The translations under genes and the position numbers were made by a program. The notes under the pieces are model-generated. The model saw nothing but the letters and a program-made list of their open reading frames with translations, did not search any database and had not been told where the DNA came from. This document shows positions 1-8,812 of a stretch of DNA of 64,000 nucleotides, piece by piece. The stretch covers positions 1,364,001 to 1,428,000 of the forward strand of contig JAXMCV010000002.1 in the NCBI GenBank assembly GCA_046349215.1, read 5' to 3'. This stretch comes from JAJXWB01 sp046349215. Its GTDB lineage: Bacteria > Pseudomonadota > Alphaproteobacteria > Rhizobiales > Beijerinckiaceae. How positions within the stretch are numbered: the first letter of the stretch is position 1; each line of letters opens with the position of its first letter.

Positions 1-768
1 CAGGTGGTTGTGATTGCGATGGGAGCGGCCGCCATAGACGAAGGCGCGGGCCGAGAAATAGCGGTAATAGCGCGGGAAGCGGTCCTGGATGGCCCGGCCG
101 AGGACGGCGAGGTCGTGCGCCGTCGTGATCTGGCGCGGATTCGGCAGGCCGGAGGCGTTCTCGTAATTGGTCCTGGACATGCCGATGGCGCGCGCCTTGC
201 GCGTCATCATCTCGGCGAAGCCTTCCTCGGTGCCGCCGACCGCCTCGGCGACGGCCACGGCGATGTCGTTGGCCGACTTGGTGACGATCGCCTTGATGGC
301 GTCCTCGACCTCGATGGTCGAGCCGGGGCGCAGGCCGAGCTTGGACGGCGCCTGGGCGGCGGCGTGGGCGGAGACCGGAATGTCGGAATCGAGACGGAAG
401 CGGCCCTTCTCGAGCTGTTCGAACAGCAGATAGAGCGTCATCACCTTGGTCAGCGAGGCGGGATGGCGCAGTTCGTTCTCGTGCGAGCCGTAGATCGTCT
501 TGCCGGTGTTGGCGTCGACCACGATCTCGGCGGACATCGGGGTGAGGTAGCCGCTGGCGCTGGCGCGAGCCACGCGGGTGGCGCGGCGGACATGGTGCCG
601 GCGGATATGGACATAATGCCGGACGTGGACATGGCTGCGGACGTGGTGTCCGTGCCCGCGCCTGTGCCGCGCCTCGGCGGGCGAGGCCATGCTCAATATG
701 CCCAGGGCCAGGGCGACCCCTGCGAGGACCGAACCGAAACGCTTGGACATGACGCCACGCAAACCCAT
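1..768 (-). CDS. D-alanyl-D-alanine carboxypeptidase, serine type (partial, 3' end outside window)
   Basis: Peptidoglycan peptidase of the S11 / penicillin-binding protein 5-6 family, which removes the terminal D-Ala from muropeptide stems in the periplasm. The reverse strand opens with MGLRGVMSKRF (start 768; a second ATG at 750 is equally possible), then a hydrophobic signal segment ending ASPAEA, a His/Arg-rich stretch, and the catalytic domain. The nucleophile motif is seen as PASLTKVM (SxxK) and the second motif as TKSAND (SxN). The KTG motif would lie beyond base 1. The His/Arg-rich spacer after the signal peptide is unusual for the family. Function is confident; the exact start is not. 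Confidence 0.9.
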   Translation of the reverse strand, partial: MGLRGVMSKRFGSVLAGVALALGILSMASPAEARHRRGHGHHVRSHVHVRHYVHIRRHHVRRATRVARASASGYLTPMSAEIVVDANTGKTIYGSHENELRHPASLTKVMTLYLLFEQLEKGRFRLDSDIPVSAHAAAQAPSKLGLRPGSTIEVEDAIKAIVTKSANDIAVAVAEAVGGTEEGFAEMMTRKARAIGMSRTNYENASGLPNPRQITTAHDLAVLGRAIQDRFPRYYRYFSARAFVYGGRSHRNHNHL

Positions 769-858
769 CTGACCGCCTCGTGCAGCGAAATCGTTCCGTT
801 TCGGCCCCGGACGCGCCGTTGCCGAATGATCACAGGGCCAAAAGGTAAGCGATCGCGG

Positions 859-873
859 TTACCCAGCGGTTAA
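859..873. promoter_or_regulatory. CtrA-like half-site pair TTAC-N7-TTAA
   Basis: TTAC, seven bases, then TTAA matches the CtrA consensus TTAA-N7-TTAA at seven of eight positions. It lies between the divergent carboxypeptidase and phasin genes, about 90 bases upstream of the carboxypeptidase start. Assignment rests on the consensus alone. Confidence 0.25.
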
Positions 874-915
874 ATCGATGAAAATCCTCCTCATGGTGCG
901 CTGCAACATTTTCGC

Positions 916-945
916 TTGACATCCATTGTGCACTGCACATATAAA
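916..945 (+). promoter_or_regulatory. sigma-70-type promoter of the phasin gene
   Basis: TTGACA at 916-921 and TATAAA at 940-945 are separated by 18 bases, close to the housekeeping consensus. The spacing to the phasin ATG leaves a leader of about 65 bases. Confidence 0.65.
927..939. promoter_or_regulatory. perfect palindrome TGTGCA-C-TGCACA, probable PhaR operator
   Basis: A perfect 6+1+6 inverted repeat fills most of the spacer between the -35 and -10 boxes. A related TGCGCTGCAACA lies just upstream at 897-908. PhaR repressors of alphaproteobacterial phasin genes are known to bind TGC/GCA-rich sites, and they release DNA when PHB granules form. Binding at this site is an inference from the motif, its position and the downstream gene. 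Confidence 0.55.
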
Positions 946-1016
946 GGAGCGTCACCGGGACCGGAGATGGTCCCAAGGGCGCTTCCAACGGGGGGCGCAA
1001 ACCAGAGGATCAGCCC

Positions 1017-1358
1017 ATGTCGTACGATTTCGAAGCTTTCCAGAAGTTCGGCAAAGAGCAGCTCGAGGCCAGCCAGGCCGCTTTCGCTGAAGTGACCAAG
1101 GGCCTGCAGGCGATCGCCGCGGAAGCCCAGGACTATTCCAAGAAGTCGCTCGAGAGCGGCTCGGCCTACGTCGAGAAGCTGCTCGGCGTGAAGAAGCTCG
1201 ACGAGGCGATCACGCTGCAGTCCGAGTACGCCAAGCAGAGCTACGAGGGCTTCGTCGCCCAGGCGACCAAGTTCGGCGAGATGTACGCCGCCGTCGCCAA
1301 GGAAGCGTTCAAGCCGGTCGAAGGCGCGATCGCCAAGGTTCAGGCCGCCGCCAAGTAA
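1017..1358 (+). CDS. phasin family protein (PHB granule coat)
   Basis: A 113-residue protein without signal peptide, made of amphipathic helices rich in Ala, Lys, Glu and Gln. It carries the phasin_2-type pattern: the N-terminal FEAFQKFGKEQLEAS and a central SLESGSAYVEKLLG. Phasins coat polyhydroxyalkanoate granules in the cytoplasm and limit their coalescence. The gene stands alone, with its own promoter (916-945), an operator-like palindrome in that promoter, and a strong terminator downstream. It implies that this organism stores PHB, although no PHB synthase lies in the window. Confidence 0.92.
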   Translation: MSYDFEAFQKFGKEQLEASQAAFAEVTKGLQAIAAEAQDYSKKSLESGSAYVEKLLGVKKLDEAITLQSEYAKQSYEGFVAQATKFGEMYAAVAKEAFKPVEGAIAKVQAAAK

Positions 1359-1409
1359 GGCGTCCGCCAAGTAGTACGCGTACCGGCGGTTTTTCCGCCC
1401 GCGTCTGAA

Positions 1410-1434
1410 AGCCCGGCCTCGCGCCGGGCTTTTT
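1410..1434 (+). terminator. rho-independent terminator of the phasin gene
   Basis: An 8-bp stem AGCCCGGC / GCCGGGCT with a 5-base loop is followed by TTTT. It lies 52 bases after the phasin stop codon. Confidence 0.85.
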
Positions 1435-1733
1435 GCTTTTCGCGGCGATCGAAGCCGTCTGCCGTCACATCGGGCAATTCGCGCGAAAGGTCCGCAGTCG
1501 TGCCTTGCCTTTGCCGCAGCGACGGAGAAGACTCTTGCCTGTCCGTGACTCGGCGCGGGCAGGCGATGCCGGGACGAACGGCAAAAGGAGCGCGGCATAT
1601 CTAGCGGAACCGGAAAACTGGCCTATTTGCTGCATCATGGGATTGTGGACGCGAGCGGTGCGCGACCTCCGGCCTGCCTCAGGGCCGGCGCGGGATGGCG
1701 CAAGCTCGCAACCGAAAGGTTGGCGGAACGGCG
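1435..1733. other. intergenic, no gene recognised
   Basis: About 300 bases between the phasin terminator and clpS. Open frames here lack homology-like features and have no ribosome-binding site. The clpS promoter must lie in it, but I see no convincing -35/-10 pair. Confidence 0.4.
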
Positions 1734-2090
1734 ATGAACGACGGCGTCGTCAGTGCATCTACTCCGACCAGGCGCAACGGCGACGGACCGCCGGGGTCTG
1801 GAACGCAGGTCATTACGCGGACGCGCACGCAGACTCGCAAGCCGAGCATGTATCGCGTGCTGCTGCTCAACGACGATTACACGCCGATGGAATTCGTCGT
1901 CACCGTCCTCGTCAAATATTTCTCGAAGAACCGGGAAGACGCCTGGCGCATTATGATGCACGTGCACCAGCAAGGCGTCGGCGAATGCGGCGTTTACACG
2001 TACGAAGTCGCCGAGACCAAGGTCACGCAGGTGATGGATTACGCCCGAAAGCACCAGCACCCGCTGCAATGCATCATGGAAAAGAAGTGA
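1734..2090 (+). CDS. clpS: ATP-dependent Clp protease adaptor ClpS
   Basis: ClpS is the N-recognin that delivers N-end-rule substrates to ClpA. After a disordered, basic N-terminal tail of about 35 residues comes the conserved core with MYRVLLLNDDYTPMEFVV, the ligand-pocket region around MMHVHQQGVGECG, and the C-terminal HPLQCIMEKK. I prefer the ATG at 1734 (MNDGVVS, 118 residues), which gives a usual length; an upstream in-frame ATG at 1695 would add 13 residues. It is followed nine bases later by clpA, the expected adaptor-unfoldase operon. Confidence 0.95.
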   Translation: MNDGVVSASTPTRRNGDGPPGSGTQVITRTRTQTRKPSMYRVLLLNDDYTPMEFVVTVLVKYFSKNREDAWRIMMHVHQQGVGECGVYTYEVAETKVTQVMDYARKHQHPLQCIMEKK

Positions 2091-2099
2091 GGTAGGCCC

Positions 2100-4571
2100 A
2101 TGCCGTCGTTCTCGCGCAATCTCGAGCAATCCCTGCACAGAGCGTTGTCGGCGGCGAACGAACGCCGGCACGAATACGCCACGCTCGAGCATCTGCTGCT
2201 GAGCCTGATCGACGACCTGGACGCCGCAGCCGTCATGCGGGCCTGCTCGGTGGATCTCAACGCGCTGCGCAAGACGGTGCGCGACTACATCGACACCGAG
2301 CTCGACAATCTCGTCACCGACGGGCGCGAGGACGCCAAGCCGACGGCCGGTTTCCAGCGCGTCATCCAGCGCGCCGTGATCCATGTCCAGTCGTCGGGCC
2401 GGGAAGAGGTGACAGGCGCCAACGTGCTCGTCGCGATTTTCGCGGAGCGCGAGAGCCACGCCGCCTATTTCCTGCAGGAGCAGGACATGACGCGCTACGA
2501 CGCGGTCAATTACATCAGTCACGGCATCGCCAAGCGGCCGGGCGCCTCCGAATCGAAGCCGGCGCGCGGCGCGGAGGAGGAATCCGACAAGTCCGAGCAG
2601 CGTGATACGCGCGAGGCCAATGGCGAGGGCAAGAAGAAGGAAAGCGCGCTCGACGCCTATTGCGTCAACCTGAACAAGAAGGCCAAGGACGGACGCATCG
2701 ACCCGCTGATCGGACGGGAGTCCGAGGTGCAGCGCACGATCCAGGTTCTGTGTCGCCGCCAGAAGAACAATCCGCTCCTGGTTGGCGATCCGGGCGTCGG
2801 CAAGACGGCGATCGCCGAAGGCCTGGCCCGCAAGATCACCAAGGGCGAAGTGCCGGAAGTGCTCGCGAACGCCACCGTCTTCGCGCTCGACATGGGCACG
2901 CTGCTGGCCGGCACGCGCTATCGCGGCGACTTCGAGGAGCGCCTGAAGCAGGTGATGAAGGAGATCGAGCAGCACAAGAGCGCGATCCTGTTCATCGACG
3001 AAATCCACACGGTGATCGGCGCCGGCGCCACGTCCGGCGGCGCGATGGACGCCTCCAACCTGCTCAAGCCCGCGCTGGCGCAGGGCACGCTGCGGTGCAT
3101 CGGATCGACCACCTACAAGGAATACCGGCAGTATTTCGAGAAGGACCGCGCGCTCGTCCGCCGGTTCCAGAAGATCGACGTCAACGAGCCTTCGGTGCCC
3201 GACACGGTCGAGATCATGAAGGGGCTGAAGCCTTATTTCGAGGAGTTCCACAAGGTCCGCTACACGACCGAGGCGATCAAGGCGGCCGTCGAACTGTCGT
3301 CGCGCTACATCCATGACCGCAAGCTGCCGGACAAGGCGATCGACGTGATCGACGAGACCGGCGCGAGCCAGATGCTGCTGGCCGAGGCCAAGCGCAAGAA
3401 GACGATCGGCGTGAAGGAAATCGAGGCGACGATCGCCACCATGGCGCGCATCCCGCCCAAGACCGTGTCGAAGGACGACGCCGAGGTGCTCGCGCATCTC
3501 GACGAAACCCTGAAGCGCGTCGTCTATGGTCAGGACGCGGCGATCTCGGCGCTGGCGGCGGCGATCAAGCTGGCGCGCGCCGGCCTGCGCGACGGCGAGA
3601 AGCCGATCGGTTCGTACCTGTTCTCGGGTCCGACCGGCGTCGGCAAGACGGAGGTCGCCAAGCAGCTCTCGGTGGCGCTGGGCGTCGAACTGATCCGCTT
3701 CGACATGTCGGAATACATGGAGCGGCACACCGTCAGCCGTCTGATCGGCGCGCCTCCCGGCTATGTCGGCTTCGACCAGGGCGGCCTCCTGACCGACGCC
3801 GTCGACCAGCATCCCCATTGCGTGCTGCTGCTCGACGAGATCGAGAAGGCGCATCCGGACCTGTACAACATCCTCCTGCAGGTCATGGATCACGGCAAGC
3901 TGACGGACCACAACGGCAAGCAGATCAGCTTCCGCAACGTCATCCTGATCATGACGACCAACGCCGGCGCCTCCGACGCGCAGCGCAACGCCATCGGCTT
4001 CGGCTCGACGCGGCGCGTCGGCGACGACGTCGAGGCGATCAACCGGATGTTCACCCCGGAATTCCGCAACCGGCTCGACGCCATCGTGGCGTTCGGCCAT
4101 CTGCCGCGGGCCGTCATCTCGCGCGTCGTCGACAAGTTCATCATGCAGCTCGAGGCGCAGCTCAGCGACCGCAACGTGTCGATCGAACTGACCGACGAAG
4201 CGCGCAACTGGCTCGTCGACAACGGCTACGACGAACTGATGGGCGCGCGTCCGATGGCGCGCGTCATCCAGCAGACGATCAAGACGCCGCTCGCCGACGA
4301 ATTGCTGTTCGGGCGCCTGAAGAACGGCGGCACCGTTCGTGTCGTGGTGACCGCCGACGAGACCGGCGCGAAAAAGCTCGGCTTCGTCTATCCGGAAGGG
4401 CCTGTTCTGCCGCGTCCGGAGCGCGAGATCGTCGGCGCCGCCCGCAAGCGCAAGCCGAAGGCCGAGCCCGAGGTTCGCCGCGCCAGGGCGAAGAAGGGCG
4501 ACAACGACGGGCCCGGCGACGAGGGCGGGACGCCGGTGCGCAGCGTGCCCGGCGTGCCCCTCAAGGGCTGA
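2100..4571 (+). CDS. clpA: ATP-dependent Clp protease ATP-binding subunit ClpA
   Basis: AAA+ unfoldase (823 residues) that feeds substrates to ClpP. An N-terminal Clp-N domain (about 1-150) is followed by an acidic, low-complexity linker (about 150-190). The first AAA domain has Walker A GDPGVGKT near residue 228 and Walker B LFIDEIHT. The second has GPTGVGKT near 510 and LLLDEIEKAHPD, and a C-terminal D2-small domain follows. A Lys/Arg-rich tail of about 45 residues extends beyond the usual end. It directly follows clpS. A GC-rich hairpin at 4630-4651 closes the unit. clpP is not in the window. Confidence 0.97.
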   Translation: MPSFSRNLEQSLHRALSAANERRHEYATLEHLLLSLIDDLDAAAVMRACSVDLNALRKTVRDYIDTELDNLVTDGREDAKPTAGFQRVIQRAVIHVQSSGREEVTGANVLVAIFAERESHAAYFLQEQDMTRYDAVNYISHGIAKRPGASESKPARGAEEESDKSEQRDTREANGEGKKKESALDAYCVNLNKKAKDGRIDPLIGRESEVQRTIQVLCRRQKNNPLLVGDPGVGKTAIAEGLARKITKGEVPEVLANATVFALDMGTLLAGTRYRGDFEERLKQVMKEIEQHKSAILFIDEIHTVIGAGATSGGAMDASNLLKPALAQGTLRCIGSTTYKEYRQYFEKDRALVRRFQKIDVNEPSVPDTVEIMKGLKPYFEEFHKVRYTTEAIKAAVELSSRYIHDRKLPDKAIDVIDETGASQMLLAEAKRKKTIGVKEIEATIATMARIPPKTVSKDDAEVLAHLDETLKRVVYGQDAAISALAAAIKLARAGLRDGEKPIGSYLFSGPTGVGKTEVAKQLSVALGVELIRFDMSEYMERHTVSRLIGAPPGYVGFDQGGLLTDAVDQHPHCVLLLDEIEKAHPDLYNILLQVMDHGKLTDHNGKQISFRNVILIMTTNAGASDAQRNAIGFGSTRRVGDDVEAINRMFTPEFRNRLDAIVAFGHLPRAVISRVVDKFIMQLEAQLSDRNVSIELTDEARNWLVDNGYDELMGARPMARVIQQTIKTPLADELLFGRLKNGGTVRVVVTADETGAKKLGFVYPEGPVLPRPEREIVGAARKRKPKAEPEVRRARAKKGDNDGPGDEGGTPVRSVPGVPLKG

Positions 4572-4629
4572 CCGCGAGAGCAGGCAAATCCGCGGAGGTC
4601 CACCTGGCAGGGCCGGTATGGAAAGCGAG

Positions 4630-4659
4630 CGCCCGGACCTCGGTCCGGGCGTTACTTTT
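4630..4659 (+). terminator. probable terminator of clpS-clpA
   Basis: Ten-bp stem CGCCCGGACC / GGTCCGGGCG with a very short loop, followed by a broken T-rich tract (TTACTTTT). It lies about 60 bases after the clpA stop. Confidence 0.7.
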
Positions 4660-4767
4660 CATTAACCGCTCCGGCGCGACGCCCGACCAAGTTGCAATTG
4701 GGCGCCCGACGGGAAGGCCCGCTTAACCTCCGCGCGGCCATAGTGCGGCGTCCGCAGGAGTGCCCCC

Positions 4768-6528
4768 ATGGTCGATCCCTCGTCAGCGCCCGACGCGTCC
4801 GCACCGGAACGCCGGGACGCCAGGCAGGACCAGCAACGCAGATCCGCCGTCGTGGTGGCCGTCAACGGCGCGCGCGCCACGGTCGCCGCGGCCATGTCGG
4901 ATCTCAGCGAGGCCGGCGCGCTGTGGTCGATCGGCGATCTGGTGGCCATCTACGGGCGCAAGAGCAGGGTGATCTGCCTCGTCCAGGACATGGCCGCCGC
5001 CAACCAGCGCTGGGAACCCGGCGTCGAGAATTACGTCCACGCCAACGTGGAGATCCTCGGCGAGGTGTTCGACGGCGAGGACGGCCGCCCGGTGTTCCGT
5101 CGCGGCGTCTCCAATTATCCTTCGCTCGGCTCGCCCGTCAGCCGCATCCGCCAGACCGATTTCGTCGCCATCTACGACCTCGGCAAGCGCAAGGCGACGG
5201 TCATCGGCCAGCTCGTCCAGGCTCAGATTCCCGCGGCCATCGACGCGGACGCCATGTTGCGACGGCACTTCGCTGTCGTCGGCACGACCGGCGTCGGCAA
5301 GTCGACCAGCGTCGCCATCTTGCTGCGCGCCGCGCTCGCTGAGCGTCCGAACATGCGCGTGGTCATTCTCGATCCGCACAACGAATATTCCGCGGCGTTC
5401 CGCAAGGAGGCCTCGACGGTCGAGGCGCGCAGCTTCGAACTGCCGTTCTGGCTTTTCAATTTCGAGGAATTCCTGGAAGTGGTCTATCGCGGCGCGCCTG
5501 CGCCCGTCGACGAAGCCGACTTCCTGCGCGAGGCGATCGACGTGGCGCGCGAGGCCTTCCATGGCGGCGGCTCCGCCGCCTCCCTCGTCAAGAAGACCTA
5601 CCGCGCCGAGGATCATTCCGCGCCGGACGCGCCGCGTCCGTACCGGCTTACCGATGTGCTGGCGCATATCGAAACCGAGATCGGCAAGCTCGAACCGCGC
5701 TACACGCGCTTTGCGCTGCGCAGCCTCAAGACACGTCTCGAGGCGCTCAATCGGGATCCCTCGTTCCGCTTCATGTTCGGCAAGGCTGCGGTCGAGGCCC
5801 ATCCGAATTTCGTCACCCGCGGCCTGTTCCATCTCAACGATGTCGAGCGTCCCGTCACCATCCTGCGCATGGCCGGCATCCCGTCCGATGTCGTGAACGC
5901 ATCGGTGTCGGTGCTGTCGCGGCTCGCCTTCGACCTGTGCGTCGGCAGTCGCGGAGCGCAGGAAATCCTGCTGGTCTGCGAGGAGGCGCATCGCTACGTG
6001 CCGGCCGATTCCGGCTTCGGCTTCGGTCCGACGCGACGGTCCATCGCCCGTATCGCCAAGGAAGGCCGCAAGTACGGGTGCTTTCTCGGCATCGTCACGC
6101 AGCGGCCGGCCGAACTCGATCCGACCATCCTGTCGCAATGTTCGACCGTCTTCGCGATGCGCCTGTCGAATTCCGCCGACCAGGCGATCATGCGCTCGGC
6201 CATTCCCGACAACGCCGGCGGCGCGCTCGAATTCATCTCGGCCCTCAACAATCGCGAATGCATCGCCTTCGGCGAGGCGGTCGCGACGGCCATGCGCCTC
6301 ATCTTCACCGAGCAGCGTGACGAACTGCTGCCGCGCATGTCGCTGGACTGGGAAGAAGGCGTCGGAGCGCCGCAGGCCATCCCGACTCCGGCGGCGGCCG
6401 AAACGAAGGACGCAGAGCCGATCTCGGCCCCGCAATACGCCCCGACGCGTGTGCGAGCCAACGAGTCCATTCCCTCGACCCGCGACTGGCCGTCGAGCGA
6501 GCGCGTCTTCGGCATGGCGCGGCGCTGA
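4768..6528 (+). CDS. HerA/VirB4-like ATPase (DUF87 domain)
   Basis: A 586-residue FtsK-HerA superfamily ATPase. An N-terminal beta-barrel (HAS-barrel-like) region covers about 20-160. Walker A GTTGVGKST is at about 172-180, followed by the HerA-typical DPHNEY near 203. Walker B is LLVCEEAH near 400, and the C-terminal TQRPAELDPTIL matches HerA proteins. HerA ATPases pump DNA, usually with a NurA nuclease, and bacterial homologues occur in end processing or phage defence. No nuclease is adjacent here: clpA lies upstream and an opposite-strand gene downstream, with stops 9 bases apart. The ATPase fold is clear; the partner and role are unknown. Confidence 0.85.
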   Translation: MVDPSSAPDASAPERRDARQDQQRRSAVVVAVNGARATVAAAMSDLSEAGALWSIGDLVAIYGRKSRVICLVQDMAAANQRWEPGVENYVHANVEILGEVFDGEDGRPVFRRGVSNYPSLGSPVSRIRQTDFVAIYDLGKRKATVIGQLVQAQIPAAIDADAMLRRHFAVVGTTGVGKSTSVAILLRAALAERPNMRVVILDPHNEYSAAFRKEASTVEARSFELPFWLFNFEEFLEVVYRGAPAPVDEADFLREAIDVAREAFHGGGSAASLVKKTYRAEDHSAPDAPRPYRLTDVLAHIETEIGKLEPRYTRFALRSLKTRLEALNRDPSFRFMFGKAAVEAHPNFVTRGLFHLNDVERPVTILRMAGIPSDVVNASVSVLSRLAFDLCVGSRGAQEILLVCEEAHRYVPADSGFGFGPTRRSIARIAKEGRKYGCFLGIVTQRPAELDPTILSQCSTVFAMRLSNSADQAIMRSAIPDNAGGALEFISALNNRECIAFGEAVATAMRLIFTEQRDELLPRMSLDWEEGVGAPQAIPTPAAAETKDAEPISAPQYAPTRVRANESIPSTRDWPSSERVFGMARR

Positions 6529-6537
6529 CGCGGCGCT

Positions 6538-7755
6538 TTACTGGCGAACGGCGTAGGGCGAGTTCAGCGCGGTCACCTTGAACGATCCCGTGCGGATGCG
6601 GCGCACGACCTGAGCGACCGAATTCGCGGCCTGCTTCAGCACACCCAGCGGATTCTTGCCGTGCGCGCCCGCCGGCGCATGGGAAACAGGGCGCGCCGCC
6701 GGCCGCGCCCTCGGACGCGGCGGCGGCAGCGGGGCGGCGAGAAGCGGCGCGTCGAAGTTTTTCAGCGCAGCCGGCGCGATCAGCGGCGCCGCCTCGAACG
6801 CGTTCTCCAACGGCCGGGCGTCGACCGGTTCGGCGCGGAGCTTTTCCTGACGCCCAGGCTGCAGGTCCAGAGCGGCGAGGCGCGTCTGGCTCACGGCGGC
6901 GCCGGCCGGCGGCTCGACTTCCGCGAACCTGATCGAGGCCGGCTCTGACCTGGCCGGCGGCGGCGCCTCGTTTTCCGATGTCGTCGCCGGCGACGGGGCG
7001 ACGATCTTCTGGCCGGGCGCGAGCCGTCCGAGCGCCGCGCCCCCCAACAGGCTGAGCGCGACGATCGCCGCGAGTTTCCAGCGTCCGGCTGCGACGGGGG
7101 GAGCATTCCTGCGCGAAGCGGCCGCGGGCGGCGCGAGGCTGAGCGCGGCCCCGGGGGTGGCGGCCGGTTCCATGGCCGCGATCAGCGGCGGGCCGAGCGT
7201 CTCGAGCGCGACCGGCGGCTCGCCGAACAATTCCTGCAGGATGCGGCTGCGCCAGACCGACAGGCAGATCGCGGGCGACGCGAAATAGCCGCCCGAGCGC
7301 TCGACGAGCGCCGCGCCGAGGCGTTCGCAGACGTCCTCGCGGGCGAATTGCCCCGTCTCGTCGTGCAGTTCTCCGCAAGGCACATAGAAGGCGGCGGCGA
7401 TTTGCAACGCCATGTCGTAGATCGTCGTTCCGGACCGTCTTTCGACCGTCAGCGGCGCATGCGCGCCGAGAAAGAAAGCCCGCAGGAGTTCGTGGCGCGT
7501 CGACCTGTCGATTTCCAGCGGCAGGCCAGCCCGCGTCGCGGAAATGTCGAAGGAGAGCGGCAGGCTCGCCGGGGCAGGTTCGTGAAAGACGGAGAAGCGG
7601 AAGTCGACGCCGCCCGCGCTGAATGCGTGGATGCGGCCCGGCGGCTCGCTTTGCCCTGCCGCGCGGATGAGCGGCGGGAGAATATGGTCGCGGCCGGCAA
7701 GGTCGTGCAGCGCGCGGCAGGCCGCGCGCAGGTCTCCCGGATCGATCACAGGCAT
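6538..7755 (-). CDS. hypothetical protein with one membrane segment and a Pro/Ala-rich tail
   Basis: Not recognised. The start at 7755 (MPVIDPGDL) has a good GAGGG/AGGA ribosome site just upstream; a longer frame to 7839 lacks one. The 405-residue product has a globular N-terminal part (about 1-205) with two cysteines, a single transmembrane helix (WKLAAIVALSLLGGAALG, about 225-245) and a long Pro/Ala/Arg-rich disordered tail. This suggests an inner-membrane protein with cytoplasmic and periplasmic parts. No enzymatic motif is seen. It converges on the HerA-like gene. Confidence 0.65.
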   Translation of the reverse strand: MPVIDPGDLRAACRALHDLAGRDHILPPLIRAAGQSEPPGRIHAFSAGGVDFRFSVFHEPAPASLPLSFDISATRAGLPLEIDRSTRHELLRAFFLGAHAPLTVERRSGTTIYDMALQIAAAFYVPCGELHDETGQFAREDVCERLGAALVERSGGYFASPAICLSVWRSRILQELFGEPPVALETLGPPLIAAMEPAATPGAALSLAPPAAASRRNAPPVAAGRWKLAAIVALSLLGGAALGRLAPGQKIVAPSPATTSENEAPPPARSEPASIRFAEVEPPAGAAVSQTRLAALDLQPGRQEKLRAEPVDARPLENAFEAAPLIAPAALKNFDAPLLAAPLPPPRPRARPAARPVSHAPAGAHGKNPLGVLKQAANSVAQVVRRIRTGSFKVTALNSPYAVRQ

Positions 7756-8035
7756 GGTCCTGCCCTCAGCTCCGAACCGGCGCCTCCCAGGCCTGGGGGC
7801 GCCGCCTTCGGCTTGCCCCTGCCGCCGCCGCATCCTCACGATGCTGCATCAGCTTAGGGCGCGTCCCCCGCTTTCGGGAATACGCCGATGAAGCCGCACC
7901 CCTGTGGAAAAGGGGGATAAGTCCGCCCTGCGGAACAAAAGTCGCCTTTGGCGCGGACGCGGCCGGCGCGCGAGGCATTGCCCTCATGCCACGGCCGCCG
8001 TCGCTTCCGCCTGCCGATGCGGATAGTTTCCCGGC

Positions 8036-8812
8036 ATGACAAACCCGCCGGCACAGGACGACGCTGCTGACGACGCCGCTCCTCCGGTGACCGGCGCGCT
8101 GTGGCGCGGCTGGTATGCCGAGGGGGTTCGCCAGGCCATGTCCGGCCCGGCCTTCTTCGTGGCGATCGCGATGATCGGGGTGGGAGGATTGGCGAAGGTG
8201 GCCGGCTTTCCGGCCGGCGCGGCCTTCCTTTCGACGCTGACGATCTGGGCCGGCCCGGCGCAGGTTCTGTTCTTCGGCTCAATCGCGGCAGGCGTGGCGC
8301 TGCCGGCGGTGGCGCTGTCAATCTCGCTGTCCTCGATCCGCTTCGTGCCGATGTGCCTGACGGTGCTGCCGATGCTGCGGACGAAGCGGACGCGCACGCT
8401 GACCCTGGTCATCGCCGCGCATTTCATCGCGGTGACGGTCTGGGCGGAATCCCTGCGGCGCCTGCCGGAGATCGAGCGCGAGGCGCGGCTGCCGTTCTTC
8501 TTCGGTTTTGCGACGGCCTGCATTCTCAATACGGCGGCCTTCACGACGCTCGGCTATTACATGACCGCCGAACTGCCGACGCCGCTGGCCATCGGCGTCC
8601 TGTTCCTGACGCCGGTCTATTTTCTCTCGACGCTGGTGCGCAACGCGCGCCAGCCCATCGACTGGCTGGCCATGCTGTTTGGGCTGGCGCTGTCGCCCAT
8701 CACACAGGCCTTCGTCGGCGGCGGCTTCGATCTGCTCGTGCTGGGCCTCGGCGGCGGCACGGCGGCCTGGGCGGCGGGCAGGGCGCTCGAAAACCGGAGC
8801 GCGGAGCATTGA
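8036..8812 (+). CDS. azlC: AzlC family branched-chain amino acid exporter, large subunit
   Basis: A 258-residue multi-spanning membrane protein. AzlC-type features are the opening WRGWYAEGVRQAMSGPAFF, the TIWAGPAQVLFFGS segment and a GYYMTAEL region. With AzlD it exports branched-chain amino acids (LIV-E family) through the inner membrane. A disordered, acidic N-terminal 20 residues precedes the first helix. azlD starts inside its stop codon, so the two are translationally coupled. The gene upstream is on the other strand; 280 bases between them hold no recognisable gene. Confidence 0.88.
   Translation: MTNPPAQDDAADDAAPPVTGALWRGWYAEGVRQAMSGPAFFVAIAMIGVGGLAKVAGFPAGAAFLSTLTIWAGPAQVLFFGSIAAGVALPAVALSISLSSIRFVPMCLTVLPMLRTKRTRTLTLVIAAHFIAVTVWAESLRRLPEIEREARLPFFFGFATACILNTAAFTTLGYYMTAELPTPLAIGVLFLTPVYFLSTLVRNARQPIDWLAMLFGLALSPITQAFVGGGFDLLVLGLGGGTAAWAAGRALENRSAEH

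Noticed and set aside
1433..2095. 220-codon frame across the region upstream of clpS
   Set aside because: It runs through clpS in another frame and has no recognisable domain.
1635..4100. 821-codon open frame on the strand opposite clpA
   Set aside because: It mirrors the clpA codons in a GC-rich gene, has no ribosome site and reads as low-complexity Arg/Leu/Asp-rich sequence. Several other long antisense frames (opposite the HerA-like gene, eipB, topA, pyrC', gatB and traA) are shadows of the same kind.
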